From Candidatus Aegiribacteria sp. (GTDB taxonomy: Bacteria; Fermentibacterota; Fermentibacteria; Fermentibacterales; JCC-6), in the NCBI GenBank assembly GCA_030642525.1, contig DAOWNO010000030.1, forward strand, positions 1-11,833: a DNA stretch of 11,833 bases. The letters run 5' to 3'. The translations under genes and the position numbers were made by a program. Shown here piece by piece: positions 1 through 6,424 of the stretch. The notes under the pieces were generated by a model. That model did not search any database. It was not told where the DNA came from and saw only the letters and a list, made by a program, of their open reading frames with translations. Each line of letters begins with the position of its first letter. Within the stretch, counting starts at the first letter, position 1.

Positions 1-68
1 GCCCTGCCGAACACCGGGCTGATTTCGGAATCAATATCTTTTCCGGTAGAACTTACAATTACTTTCAT
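1..68 (-). CDS. NifX/NifB-like (dinitrogenase Fe-Mo cofactor biosynthesis domain) protein, N-terminal fragment
   Basis: Only the first 22 codons are in the window; the gene runs off the left edge. The visible peptide opens MKVIVSSTGKDID and reaches SPVFGR, the pattern that opens the small MTH1175-like members of the dinitrogenase iron-molybdenum cofactor domain family (a beta strand, then the 'S..FGR' turn). Family members are about 110-130 residue RNase H-like proteins thought to bind or carry Fe-S or Fe-Mo clusters; many occur in organisms that do not fix nitrogen. The ATG lies 3 nt after the DUF5320 stop, and its Shine-Dalgarno (AAGGA) sits inside the end of that gene, so the two are probably co-translated. 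The family call rests on a short peptide plus the typical DUF5320 and PadR neighbours. Confidence 0.75.
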   Translation of the reverse strand, partial: MKVIVSSTGKDIDSEISPVFGR

Positions 69-71
69 GGA

Positions 72-413
72 TTATTCCTTTTCTGTTTTTCTCTTTAAGA
101 GCTGACTGATACGGAATGCTATATTTTCTATAGTGTCCGCTACAAATTGAACCTTATTTTTCAGGGATTCTGTCTCCGATGAATGTTCCCGGTTATAAAT
201 GGGGGCATTGTTCAGCGGATAGTTTCCGCGAAAGTCCGGTTCGTAGTATCTGTTCCTGAAGCCTCTTCCGCCTCCCCTTCCGTATAAACCGCGTCCGCCG
301 CCATGGCCGGGAGTTAACGCATACCCGCCTTCCGGGTATCCAGCGCATCTTCCCAATGCTCTTCCCGTCATCGATCCTTCACCTCTGGGTCCTGTTCCAT
401 CTCCTGCAGGCAT
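72..413 (-). CDS. DUF5320 domain protein, Gly-rich
   Basis: The 113-residue product starts MPAGDGTGPRGEGSMTGR and then has RCAGYP, the hallmark N-terminus of DUF5320 proteins. Residues about 29-52 are rich in Gly, Arg and Tyr. Residues about 78-112 form a charged amphipathic helix, probably a coiled coil that mediates oligomerisation. The ATG at 413 is preferred over an upstream in-frame start because the family motif begins exactly there and a strong Shine-Dalgarno (AAGGAGT) lies a few bases ahead, overlapping the padR stop. The function is unknown. Genes of this family are commonly found beside NifX/MTH1175-like proteins, Mrp-type ATPases and PadR-like regulators in anaerobes, as here, so a role in accessory metal-cluster handling is an inference from context only. 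Confidence 0.85.
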   Translation of the reverse strand: MPAGDGTGPRGEGSMTGRALGRCAGYPEGGYALTPGHGGGRGLYGRGGGRGFRNRYYEPDFRGNYPLNNAPIYNREHSSETESLKNKVQFVADTIENIAFRISQLLKRKTEKE

Positions 414-427
414 AATAACTCCTTCCT

Positions 428-823
428 TTAGCAAGATTGCTTGCCGTTACTGTGATGCAGCTGCATATGATTGCGGTACTTGCTGAAGAAACGGTTCAGA
501 ATTTTGTCGGTTTCTTCAAGATCGCTCACCCATAACTTGAGATATTTGTCGCCGGCAGCAGAGAGTATATACACTCTTCTTGCCGGCCCCGAATCTCCTT
601 CAGCCCATCTTGAAGTTACAAAACTATTGTTTTCAAGGCTTCTGAGAATACGGTAAATAGTGCTTGGGTCCGCTGGATTTTCGGTGAAACCAAAACGTTC
701 CAGGTTATCAAGCAATTCGTAACCGTACGATTCTCCAGCGTGGAGCAACAGAAGAAGACAGGGTTCAAGGAACTTGTTTATTCTTCTTCCGGAACGATTC
801 TGCGTCCTTCTTCTTCCGTACAA
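428..823 (-). CDS. PadR-family transcriptional regulator
   Basis: The 131-residue protein has a basic N-terminal tail (YGRRRTQNR), then a winged-helix domain at about residues 18-95. It shows the PadR landmarks PCLLLLL, YGYELL, DPSTIYRILRSLE (recognition-helix region) and GPARRVYILSAAG (wing). A short C-terminal helix at about 96-118 would serve dimerisation. PadR proteins are usually dimeric repressors that bind inverted repeats and respond to small ligands or metals. I chose the TTG at 823 as start: AAAGGAAC ends 3 nt upstream, and homologues begin with a similar short Arg-rich tail. A longer reading from a TTG at 886 is unlikely, because that TTG is the first half of the -35 box. DUF5320 follows after 14 nt. 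The inverted repeat in its own leader suggests autoregulation. Confidence 0.88.
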   Translation of the reverse strand: MYGRRRTQNRSGRRINKFLEPCLLLLLHAGESYGYELLDNLERFGFTENPADPSTIYRILRSLENNSFVTSRWAEGDSGPARRVYILSAAGDKYLKLWVSDLEETDKILNRFFSKYRNHMQLHHSNGKQSC

Positions 824-837
824 TATGTTCCTTTCAT

Positions 838-858
838 CTATATGCAACCTGCATCTAG
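838..858. promoter_or_regulatory. Inverted repeat, candidate PadR operator
   Basis: On the plus strand the arms are CTATATGCA and TGCATCTAG around a 3-nt centre (ACC). They are 9-bp arms with a single mismatch and a perfect ATGCA/TGCAT core. The repeat lies directly downstream of the padR -10 box and covers the expected transcription start, a classical position for a repressor to block transcription. It is 14 bp upstream of the chosen padR start codon. Binding by this PadR is inferred from position and symmetry. Confidence 0.55.
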
Positions 859-886
859 ATGATAATAACAAATACTGATTTGTCAA
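859..886 (-). promoter_or_regulatory. Sigma70-type promoter of the padR-DUF5320-NifX cluster
   Basis: Read on the minus strand, a perfect -35 TTGACA (886-881) is followed by a 16-nt spacer and a -10 TATCAT (864-859, 5 of 6 to consensus). It sits 16 nt after the stop codon of the EamA transporter gene, so the downstream cluster can be transcribed separately from the DUF362-EamA pair. Confidence 0.7.
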
Positions 887-902
887 GTGTAAAAGGAATC
901 AG

Positions 903-1757
903 TCAACTTCCTCTGTTTTTGTAATTTATCCATCCGCCTGCGAGGATCAGAGCCGCCCCTGCGAAAACAGCTATATCGGGTACCGAATTAAAAACAAGAA
1001 TCTGCCATGTCATTGAGAAGACCACGCTGAGATAACCGTATACAGCAACCTCTCCACCGGGGCCGCAGCGGTAGGCTTTTGTCATGAACAATTGACCTGC
1101 TGTTCCTGCAATACCTATGCAGAAAAGGAAAGCAAGCGATTTGAAATCGGGAATTACTCCATTAAGTATCACCGAAGGAAGAAAAAACACGGTTATGGAA
1201 GCCGAGAACCAGAAAACCACCAGCAGAGGTCTGTCTGTCTTTCGCAACGCTCTGAGAACTGTATACGCGCTTCCGGCGAACAACGCCGAGATAACCGCCA
1301 GACCTGCTGGAAAAGTCAGTGGAATAGAGCCGGGTCTGAGGATTACGATTACGCCTCCAAAACCCAGAATTATCGCCAGCATCTGGATCTTTTTCAGTTT
1401 TTCACCCAGGAAAAGCCATGAGAGAATAAGCACAAAAAATGGACTGAGCTTGTTGATGGTCACAGCTTCGGCCAGAGGCATGCCTTCCACCGCGATAAAA
1501 TAGGCAAGCATTCCCATGATTCCGAGCAGGGATCTCGCCCCCAGCAGAACAGGGCTCCCCGGTCGAAACGAGATACCTCTTGTAAGAAGTACAGCCGCAA
1601 GAGCAAGAGTTGCTACAGCCCCTCTCATGAAGAGCTTCTGCGTTACAGGAATTCCCGATTCCATGGGAATAAGTTTCACGAATACGGGGACTATGGAAAG
1701 AAAAAAAGCGCCGAGAATCATGTACAGGGCAGCTTTTCTTCCTGGTGTATTTAACAT
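903..1757 (-). CDS. EamA/DMT-superfamily transporter
   Basis: The 284-residue, very hydrophobic protein fits the ten-helix drug/metabolite transporter fold made of two EamA repeats, about residues 8-140 and 150-282. The first repeat ends in the characteristic segment LSWLFLGEKLKKIQ followed by GFGGVIVIL. The second contains AGTAGQLFMTKAYR and the closing helix GAALILAGGWINY. Such inner-membrane carriers move metabolites, amino acids or drugs; the substrate cannot be told from sequence. Its ATG overlaps the stop of the DUF362 gene (TAATG) and has no Shine-Dalgarno of its own, so it is translationally coupled to that gene. The length is normal for the family and I see no disruption. Confidence 0.9.
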   Translation of the reverse strand: MLNTPGRKAALYMILGAFFLSIVPVFVKLIPMESGIPVTQKLFMRGAVATLALAAVLLTRGISFRPGSPVLLGARSLLGIMGMLAYFIAVEGMPLAEAVTINKLSPFFVLILSWLFLGEKLKKIQMLAIILGFGGVIVILRPGSIPLTFPAGLAVISALFAGSAYTVLRALRKTDRPLLVVFWFSASITVFFLPSVILNGVIPDFKSLAFLFCIGIAGTAGQLFMTKAYRCGPGGEVAVYGYLSVVFSMTWQILVFNSVPDIAVFAGAALILAGGWINYKNRGS

Positions 1758-2842
1758 TAAGAGATTTCTATCAATTCGTATTCCATTGAACCCAGACCTA
1801 TTGATTCAGCAATGGAAAGCTGAAGGATTCCATTGATATCCGGTCGATAGGCGGTAAACTTGTTCACTCCCTTTCCCGCTTTTACCGGAGAATTCTCAGA
1901 AGCCGGGGCAGCCGTTACAAGGTCCAGTGATGCAGTATCAATCGCGACGGGATCGATTGCAGCCAGTATACCTATATCATCAACAAACGGTGCCTTCGAA
2001 TCCTGCATACAGTCGCAGTCCGGAACAATCGATGTAAGAAAATTTACATAGACAACAGGCCTGGAAACATGAACGGTTGCCCAGGCATATTCCGCCATTC
2101 TCTTAAGAAAAATGTTCATGTTCTGATTCCAGCTTACCCTTACGGCTTCCTCAGGGCATCGGCCCAGACATTCACCGCAGCCTGTACAGATAGCAGAATC
2201 TATTTTAGCATATGCTCCGACACTGATGGCTTTCACATGGCAATGCGCGGCACAAATGCCGCATGCCGTACACTTTTCAGTTTTTATCAATGGCTTTACT
2301 GAGGAATGCTGATACAGCTTTCCAGCCCTGGAAGCACAGCCCATACCAAGATTTTTAAGAGCTCCTCCAAAGCCTGAAAGAAGGTGTCCCTTGAAATGGC
2401 TGATCACAGCCAGCGTGTCTGAACTTGAGATAGTAAAAGCAATATGAGCTTCATCCGTATGGAAACTTTCAGGCATTTTAACCGTAGTTTCATCTTCTCC
2501 GTGCAGACCATCCGCGATAATAAACGGCGGTGTATCCGGCATACCGAATCCATGTTCATGAATCAGTTTAAGGTAATCGGGCGCAGTCATCCTTTTTCCC
2601 GGGTACAGAACGGTTGTATCTGTCAGAAAGACTCTGTCCGTACCCGGATCGAGAGCTTCGATAATCCTGTTTACATATTTCGGACTCACGAATGAAGTGT
2701 TTCCTTCTTCACCGGGGTGTATTTTAACTGCCAGAGTATCCATCGGTCGAATACCTCTTTTGTCAGCAGCGCTGTTAAGCAGTTTTGAGAATCCTTCGTC
2801 TGTCAGCGATTTCTCAATCGGTAGAAAGAAAACTTTTGACAT
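1757..2842 (-). CDS. DUF362 protein with two [4Fe-4S] ferredoxin motifs
   Basis: The protein has 361 residues. A DUF362 N-terminal part (about 1-180) includes AVKIHPGEEGN and HFKGHLLSGFGGALKNLGMG. Two ferredoxin motifs follow: C191-x2-C194-x2-C197-x3-C201, with His in place of the usual Pro after the last Cys, and C219-x2-C222-x2-C225-x3-C229-Pro. The C-terminal part holds the family signature around IDPVAIDTASLDLV. All eight cluster ligands are present, so two [4Fe-4S] clusters are expected; the protein is probably a cytosolic redox or electron-transfer protein of unknown reaction, typical of anaerobes. I chose the ATG at 2842 (MSKVFFLP) because AGGAAGGAA precedes it. An in-frame start 29 codons upstream would add an unconserved, charged extension. 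It is coupled to the EamA gene by TAATG. Confidence 0.88.
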   Translation of the reverse strand: MSKVFFLPIEKSLTDEGFSKLLNSAADKRGIRPMDTLAVKIHPGEEGNTSFVSPKYVNRIIEALDPGTDRVFLTDTTVLYPGKRMTAPDYLKLIHEHGFGMPDTPPFIIADGLHGEDETTVKMPESFHTDEAHIAFTISSSDTLAVISHFKGHLLSGFGGALKNLGMGCASRAGKLYQHSSVKPLIKTEKCTACGICAAHCHVKAISVGAYAKIDSAICTGCGECLGRCPEEAVRVSWNQNMNIFLKRMAEYAWATVHVSRPVVYVNFLTSIVPDCDCMQDSKAPFVDDIGILAAIDPVAIDTASLDLVTAAPASENSPVKAGKGVNKFTAYRPDINGILQLSIAESIGLGSMEYELIEIS

Positions 2843-2964
2843 AATTTTGTTCCTTCCTCTTCGTGATTCCGGATGTTCATCCTTACGTAAAGAATATACG
2901 GTGTTTATAAAAAACAGGGTGGGATTCATTAATAGTATGAACTGAAAAATCTGCTTGATATTGC

Positions 2965-3012
2965 TTATGGAACAGGATGGATCCCGTATTTCCGGATATA
3001 AATTACTTTCAT
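2965..3012 (-). CDS. Possible 15-residue leader ORF or gene remnant upstream of the DUF362 gene
   Basis: On the minus strand an AGAGGAT Shine-Dalgarno is followed, 4-5 nt on, by an ATG and 15 sense codons (MKVIYIRKYGIHPVP), then TAA. The ribosome binding site is better than that of several real genes in this window. The peptide faintly recalls the opening of zinc-type alcohol dehydrogenases, but it is far too short to claim homology. It could be a leader peptide for the DUF362-EamA operon, a remnant, or chance. Confidence 0.2.
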   Translation of the reverse strand: MKVIYIRKYGIHPVP

Positions 3013-3050
3013 CGTTATCCTCTAAACCGCATATATCACAAACACTTTAC

Positions 3051-3062
3051 TGCATCGATGCA
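3051..3062. promoter_or_regulatory. Perfect 12-bp palindrome, TGCAT half-sites
   Basis: TGCATCGATGCA reads the same on both strands, and on the plus strand it continues into TATAG. The nine bases TGCATATAG at its right side also occur, on the opposite strand, in one arm of the candidate PadR operator at 838-858. Half-site spacing differs by 1 bp between the two. It may be a second binding site for the same regulator upstream of the DUF362-EamA genes, or a chance match. Confidence 0.3.
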
Positions 3063-3139
3063 TATAGCTGTGTCTGCGGACGGAAGAGTTTTTTACATCA
3101 GTTATGGGATCGAGGAAAATCCACTTTTCTGTTGCTTGC

Positions 3140-3982
3140 TCAGTTTCTTCCGGCAATTACTACTCTCCTGCGACCTGTCAGATCATTTACGGATTCCACG
3201 CAGCACCAACTGTTATCATTTGAAAGCCTTTCTGCTATTCCGGGAACCTGATCTGAAGCAAGCTCCAGGGCCAGTACTCCATTTTTATTCAGCAGGGAAG
3301 GAACTTCTTCAAGCAGAATTCGAACAAAGTCAAGCCCGTCAATGCCACCATCAAGGGCAATCCGCGGATCTCCACAGCTCACCTCCGGCTCTAGGGTGTC
3401 TATTTCGAGGGAGGGAATGTATGGAAGGTTCGCAATAACTCCATCAAATCGGGCAGATCCTGTTCCAAACGGCTTCAGAAGATCAGCCTCTATCAGCTGA
3501 ACATTATCAATTCCGTGGCGAATCATGTTACGCTTCGCAATGGTCAGCGCTGCGCGATTTATATCAGAGCCGATAACAAGGGCTGACGGGTATTTCAGAG
3601 CCAGAGAAGCGGCAATAATTCCCGAGCCTGTGCCTGCATCAAGAAGAAGACGTGGTTTCGGAGGCAGTCTGCTGATGAAAAGCTCTGCGAGTGTTTCTGT
3701 TTCAGGCCGCGGCACGAGAGCATCCTGTCCCGCAATGAACTCTCTGCCGAGAAATTCAGCAGTTCCGGTGATGTGTTGAAGTGGTTCTCGATTCTTCCGC
3801 CTGCGTATCATATTTCGGAATTTTTCTAATTCTGTCGCGTTCATCTCAGAGGAATAATGCAGATAGAGCGAATGTCTTTCGCATTTCATCAGATGGCAGA
3901 GGAGAATATCAACTTCCAGGCGGGGTGACTCAAGGTTCGCGAGCTCGTTTATGCCCCACCGGGAAGCATCCTGAACCCGCAT
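3140..3982 (-). CDS. prmC: Peptide chain release factor N5-glutamine methyltransferase
   Basis: The 280-residue enzyme transfers a methyl group from SAM to the Gln of the GGQ motif of release factors, here the RF1 encoded just upstream. The N-terminal helical recognition domain spans about residues 1-90 (LESPRLEVDILLCHL, REPLQHITGTAEF). It is followed by VPRPETE and a Rossmann SAM site, LLLDAGTGSGIIA (about 112-124). The catalytic motif usually written NPPY is NLPY here (185-188): the Asn, Pro3 and Tyr are kept and only the second position is changed, so activity is still expected. The ATG lies 5 nt after the prfA stop and lacks a strong Shine-Dalgarno, so translation is probably coupled to prfA. 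No terminator is evident downstream. Confidence 0.95.
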   Translation of the reverse strand: MRVQDASRWGINELANLESPRLEVDILLCHLMKCERHSLYLHYSSEMNATELEKFRNMIRRRKNREPLQHITGTAEFLGREFIAGQDALVPRPETETLAELFISRLPPKPRLLLDAGTGSGIIAASLALKYPSALVIGSDINRAALTIAKRNMIRHGIDNVQLIEADLLKPFGTGSARFDGVIANLPYIPSLEIDTLEPEVSCGDPRIALDGGIDGLDFVRILLEEVPSLLNKNGVLALELASDQVPGIAERLSNDNSWCCVESVNDLTGRRRVVIAGRN

Positions 3983-3987
3983 CTCGT

Positions 3988-5064
3988 TCAGAGACCGGTG
4001 GAGACTTCTGAGAGCAGTCTTTCCTGCTCAGCATCAATCAGGGGGTCAATTACCTGGTCAAGGTCACCTGCGAGAATTGTCTTCAATGAATGCAGGGAAA
4101 GGTGTATGCGATGATCGGTGAGACGTCCCTGGGGGAAATTGTAAGTTCTTATCTTGGCGCTCCGGTCACCTGATCCGACCATGCCTTTGCGAACCACGTC
4201 GCGTTTGGCTCTTTCTTCTTCCTGCTTTAACGCAAATAACCTTGATCTCAGAACTTTAAGGGCTTTTGCCCTGTTTTTATGCTGGCTCTTTTCATCCTGG
4301 CATGATACGACCAGGCCGGTGGGTTCATGCGTGATTCTGACCGCTGAATCAGTTGTGTTGACGCTTTGGCCGCCAGGACCTGAAGATCGGTAAACGTCTA
4401 TTCGCAGATCTTCCGGATTAATCTCGATTTCCACTTCTTCAGCTTCAGGAAGAACCGCTACAGTGCAGGCAGATGTGTGTATTCTACCTGATGTCTCTGT
4501 TTCCGGAACGCGCTGAACTCTGTGAACCCCAGCCTCAAATTTCATGCGGCTGTAAACACCGTTACCCCTGACAGCAAAAATTATCTCCTTGAAACCTCCT
4601 CTTTCTGATCCGCTGCTGCTGAATATTTCTATGGACCAGCCCTTCTTCTGAGCATAGTATGAATACATTCTGAAAATATCAGCCGCGAAAAGAGCTGCCT
4701 CCTCGCCTCCTGTGCCGGAACGGATTTCTATCATGACATCTCTTCGATCATTGGGATCGGGAGGAATGAGGAGCCGTTTCAGTTTCTCATTAAGCTGCAG
4801 CAGTTTCGCTTCAAGCCCAGGCAGTTCCACTCGCGCGAAGGTAACAATTTCATTGTCTGTATCACCAAGAAACTCATTCATTTCAACTATTGATGACTCG
4901 GTATTCTTAATCTCAATAACTGTATTCAGTATTTTAGCTAAACCTGCTCTTTCTTCCGTAAGAGATCGTATCAATGATGAGTTTCTGAGAGTATCCGGAG
5001 AACAGAGACTTTCATCGATTTCCTGAATCCTCATGGATAATGACTCTCTGTCTGACGTTTTCAT
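3988..5064 (-). CDS. prfA: Peptide chain release factor 1 (RF1)
   Basis: The 358-residue protein terminates translation at UAA and UAG. All functional parts are visible: an N-terminal coiled-coil domain 1 (about 1-105), the stop-codon recognition tripeptide PxT as Pro187-Glu188-Thr189 within RVQRVPETETSGRIHTSAC (the RF2 equivalent would be SPF), and the peptidyl-hydrolysis GGQ at 231-233 inside SSGPGGQSVNTTDSAV. The conserved block SCQDEKSQHKNRAKAL follows. The length matches the family. The ATG overlaps the stop of the DUF1385 gene (ATGA), and prmC, which methylates Gln233, follows at once. Confidence 0.98.
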   Translation of the reverse strand: MKTSDRESLSMRIQEIDESLCSPDTLRNSSLIRSLTEERAGLAKILNTVIEIKNTESSIVEMNEFLGDTDNEIVTFARVELPGLEAKLLQLNEKLKRLLIPPDPNDRRDVMIEIRSGTGGEEAALFAADIFRMYSYYAQKKGWSIEIFSSSGSERGGFKEIIFAVRGNGVYSRMKFEAGVHRVQRVPETETSGRIHTSACTVAVLPEAEEVEIEINPEDLRIDVYRSSGPGGQSVNTTDSAVRITHEPTGLVVSCQDEKSQHKNRAKALKVLRSRLFALKQEEERAKRDVVRKGMVGSGDRSAKIRTYNFPQGRLTDHRIHLSLHSLKTILAGDLDQVIDPLIDAEQERLLSEVSTGL

Positions 5065-6083
5065 TCCTTTTCTTCCTGATTATCGTCGATTTTTTTCTCC
5101 CACATTGTTACGAACTGTCCGGGATCCCTACCAAGAGAAACCATCAATGATGCCACTGCCACTTCGATTTCTTCTTTCCCGGCCTTTCGTGTAGTTAACC
5201 TCTGCAGAAGAAGCCCGGGGACTGTTATCGCTCTGGCAAGGGCTGATGTTTCAAGGTGGCTGTCAGCCAGTTTAAGGAGTTCGTAACTGATCCCCATAAC
5301 AAATGGAATCAGGGGTAGATGATAGATTATTCTAATAATAGCGTCAGGATTTGTCCTGGTAATCAAAACAACAAGAGAATCGAAAATTCCGTAGAAAAGA
5401 ATTGTCCCCAGCATTACAAGAAGAAGAAAACTGGTTCCGCATCTCTGGTGCAGGGGGCTCTGTTCCACTGCTTTCTCCACCAGCGGTTCAAGTCCTTTTT
5501 CCCATGCATGAATTGTCTGGTGTTCCGATCCATGGTAGACGAATAATCTTCTTACATCCGGCATCAGTGATATTGCTCCGAGGTATATGAGAAATGCGAC
5601 AAGCCGGAATAATCCAGCCAGCATGTGAATCCCAAACTGCTGTGTAGCGAGAATACTGTCGCCACTTTCAAGAATCCATTTGCTGCTCTGCAGCGGAAGC
5701 CAGGCAAATAGAACTATCGCAAGCAGAAAAGCCAGCACCGTTGTTAGAAATGGTCCTGCCCAATCGGTTTTCCTTTTTTCTCTGTCAGTCTTCTCATCCG
5801 GCTTTTCTTCAGCTATTTCTGCCGACCAGTTCAGAGCTTTCATCCCCAAACGGAGCGAATCGATCAGTATCGCTGCACCTCTGAAAACCGGCTTCTTCCA
5901 CATAGTGTTTCTGTCCTTCAGCTGCTTCATGTCGAGTCTCCGCGCAAGAATCAATCCGTCCGTTTTCCTTACAGCGACCGCAGTTGAAAAAGGAGAACGC
6001 ATCATCACTCCCTCAATAACAGCCTGCCCGCCCGTTTTTGAATCGTGGGAGGTAGAATCAGTATTTTCAGCGTGATCATTCAT
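5061..6083 (-). CDS. DUF1385 membrane protein (YqhQ-like)
   Basis: The 340-residue protein carries the three DUF1385 signatures: GGQAVIEGVMMRSP (about 18-31), FVYHGSEHQTIHAWE (about 181-195) and HQRCGTSFLLLV (about 212-223). The conserved His, Glu and Cys residues are the reason the family is often labelled a predicted metal-dependent enzyme; no reaction is established. Hydrophobic segments near 110-130, 152-174, 217-243 and 250-268 place it in the inner membrane, and 92-107 is a highly charged loop. The ATG has a good GGAG 7 nt upstream. Its position between rpmE and prfA is a conserved arrangement in many bacteria (yqhQ in Bacillus is a relative), and the 4-nt overlap with prfA ties its expression to RF1. 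Confidence 0.93.
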   Translation of the reverse strand: MNDHAENTDSTSHDSKTGGQAVIEGVMMRSPFSTAVAVRKTDGLILARRLDMKQLKDRNTMWKKPVFRGAAILIDSLRLGMKALNWSAEIAEEKPDEKTDREKRKTDWAGPFLTTVLAFLLAIVLFAWLPLQSSKWILESGDSILATQQFGIHMLAGLFRLVAFLIYLGAISLMPDVRRLFVYHGSEHQTIHAWEKGLEPLVEKAVEQSPLHQRCGTSFLLLVMLGTILFYGIFDSLVVLITRTNPDAIIRIIYHLPLIPFVMGISYELLKLADSHLETSALARAITVPGLLLQRLTTRKAGKEEIEVAVASLMVSLGRDPGQFVTMWEKKIDDNQEEKE

Positions 6084-6125
6084 CGCGTTTCTCCATATGG
6101 TTTAAATTAGCGAAGGGATTACGAA

Positions 6126-6147
6126 GGGGAAAGCTTCAAGCTTCCCC
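6126..6147. repeat. Stem-loop between rpmE and the DUF1385 gene
   Basis: Plus-strand GGGGAA(A)GCT pairs with AGCTTCCCC around a TCA loop: nine base pairs with one bulged A. No run of U follows in the direction of transcription (minus strand), so it does not look like a full intrinsic terminator. It may be an RNA processing or stabilising hairpin, or a partial attenuator, in the 85-nt gap of the operon. Confidence 0.4.
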
Positions 6148-6168
6148 CCTCTTATACCGGTCTGTAAG

Positions 6169-6387
6169 CTAGTTGCCGCTGTCCGCTGTCTTCTTGCCAT
6201 ACCTCTTCAGATACTTGTCAACTCTTCCGGCTGAATCTACAAGTTTCTGTTTCCCTGTATAGAACGGGTGGCAATTAGAACAAACATCAAATTTCTTGTC
6301 TTTTCCTGTGGAACGTGTTTTTATCTTGTTCCCACATGTACAGGTAAATATGACTTCCCTGTATTCAGGGTGAATATCTTTTCTCAA
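6169..6387 (-). CDS. rpmE: 50S ribosomal protein L31, zinc-binding type
   Basis: The 72-residue protein opens with RKDIHPEY and has the zinc-coordinating cysteines C16 and C18 (CTC) and C36 and C39 (CSNC), followed by HPFYTGKQK, the L31 signature. It is the Cys-containing (zinc) form, not the zinc-free paralogue used under zinc starvation. The start is a TTG at 6387 with an excellent GGAGG 7 nt upstream. It follows rho after 37 nt. A tiny overlapping frame (MEEIN) starts in the Shine-Dalgarno and ends on the TTGA of the start, probably by chance. Confidence 0.96.
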   Translation of the reverse strand: MRKDIHPEYREVIFTCTCGNKIKTRSTGKDKKFDVCSNCHPFYTGKQKLVDSAGRVDKYLKRYGKKTADSGN

Positions 6388-6424
6388 TTTATTTCCTCCA
6401 TGTTAATCAGCAAAATGCACGGTA

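Larger units (their letters stand above)
2843..3139. other. Intergenic region between prmC and the DUF362 gene
   Basis: About 297 nt hold no convincing gene. Reading on the minus strand I see no intrinsic terminator after prmC and only weak promoter-like sequences. A TATATT lies about 55 nt upstream of the DUF362 Shine-Dalgarno without a good -35. Two small items inside are listed separately: a 12-bp perfect palindrome and a 15-codon open frame with a good Shine-Dalgarno. Open frames on the plus strand here run into the prmC coding region in antisense and look like chance. Confidence 0.5.

Noticed and set aside
778..837. Frameshift in padR (ATG at 837 reading into a different frame)
   Set aside because: The frame from 837 stops after 19 codons, while the frame from the TTG at 823 already gives a full-length PadR with a normal N-terminal tail. 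No repair is needed to restore the protein.
824..886. Extension of the PadR protein by 21 residues from a TTG at 886
   Set aside because: That TTG is the first half of a perfect TTGACA -35 box, and the extension covers the -10 box and inverted repeat. The TTG at 823 has its own Shine-Dalgarno and gives the usual family N-terminus.
1092..1503. Plus-strand frames antisense to the EamA transporter
   Set aside because: They are low-complexity shadows of a strongly conserved membrane protein and carry no motif.
2843..2929. Longer N-terminus for the DUF362 protein
   Set aside because: The extra 29 residues are charged and unlike the family, and the internal ATG at 2842 has a good AGGAAGGAA upstream.
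3116..3130. GAAAA/TTTTC inverted repeat after prmC as a terminator
   Set aside because: The stem is five A-T-rich pairs and is not followed by a U tract in the direction of transcription.
2977..3438. Plus-strand reading frame of 153 codons over the prmC 3' end and adjacent gap
   Set aside because: Most of it is antisense to the clearly coding prmC gene. The peptide shows no recognisable domain, and no ribosome binding site or promoter fits.
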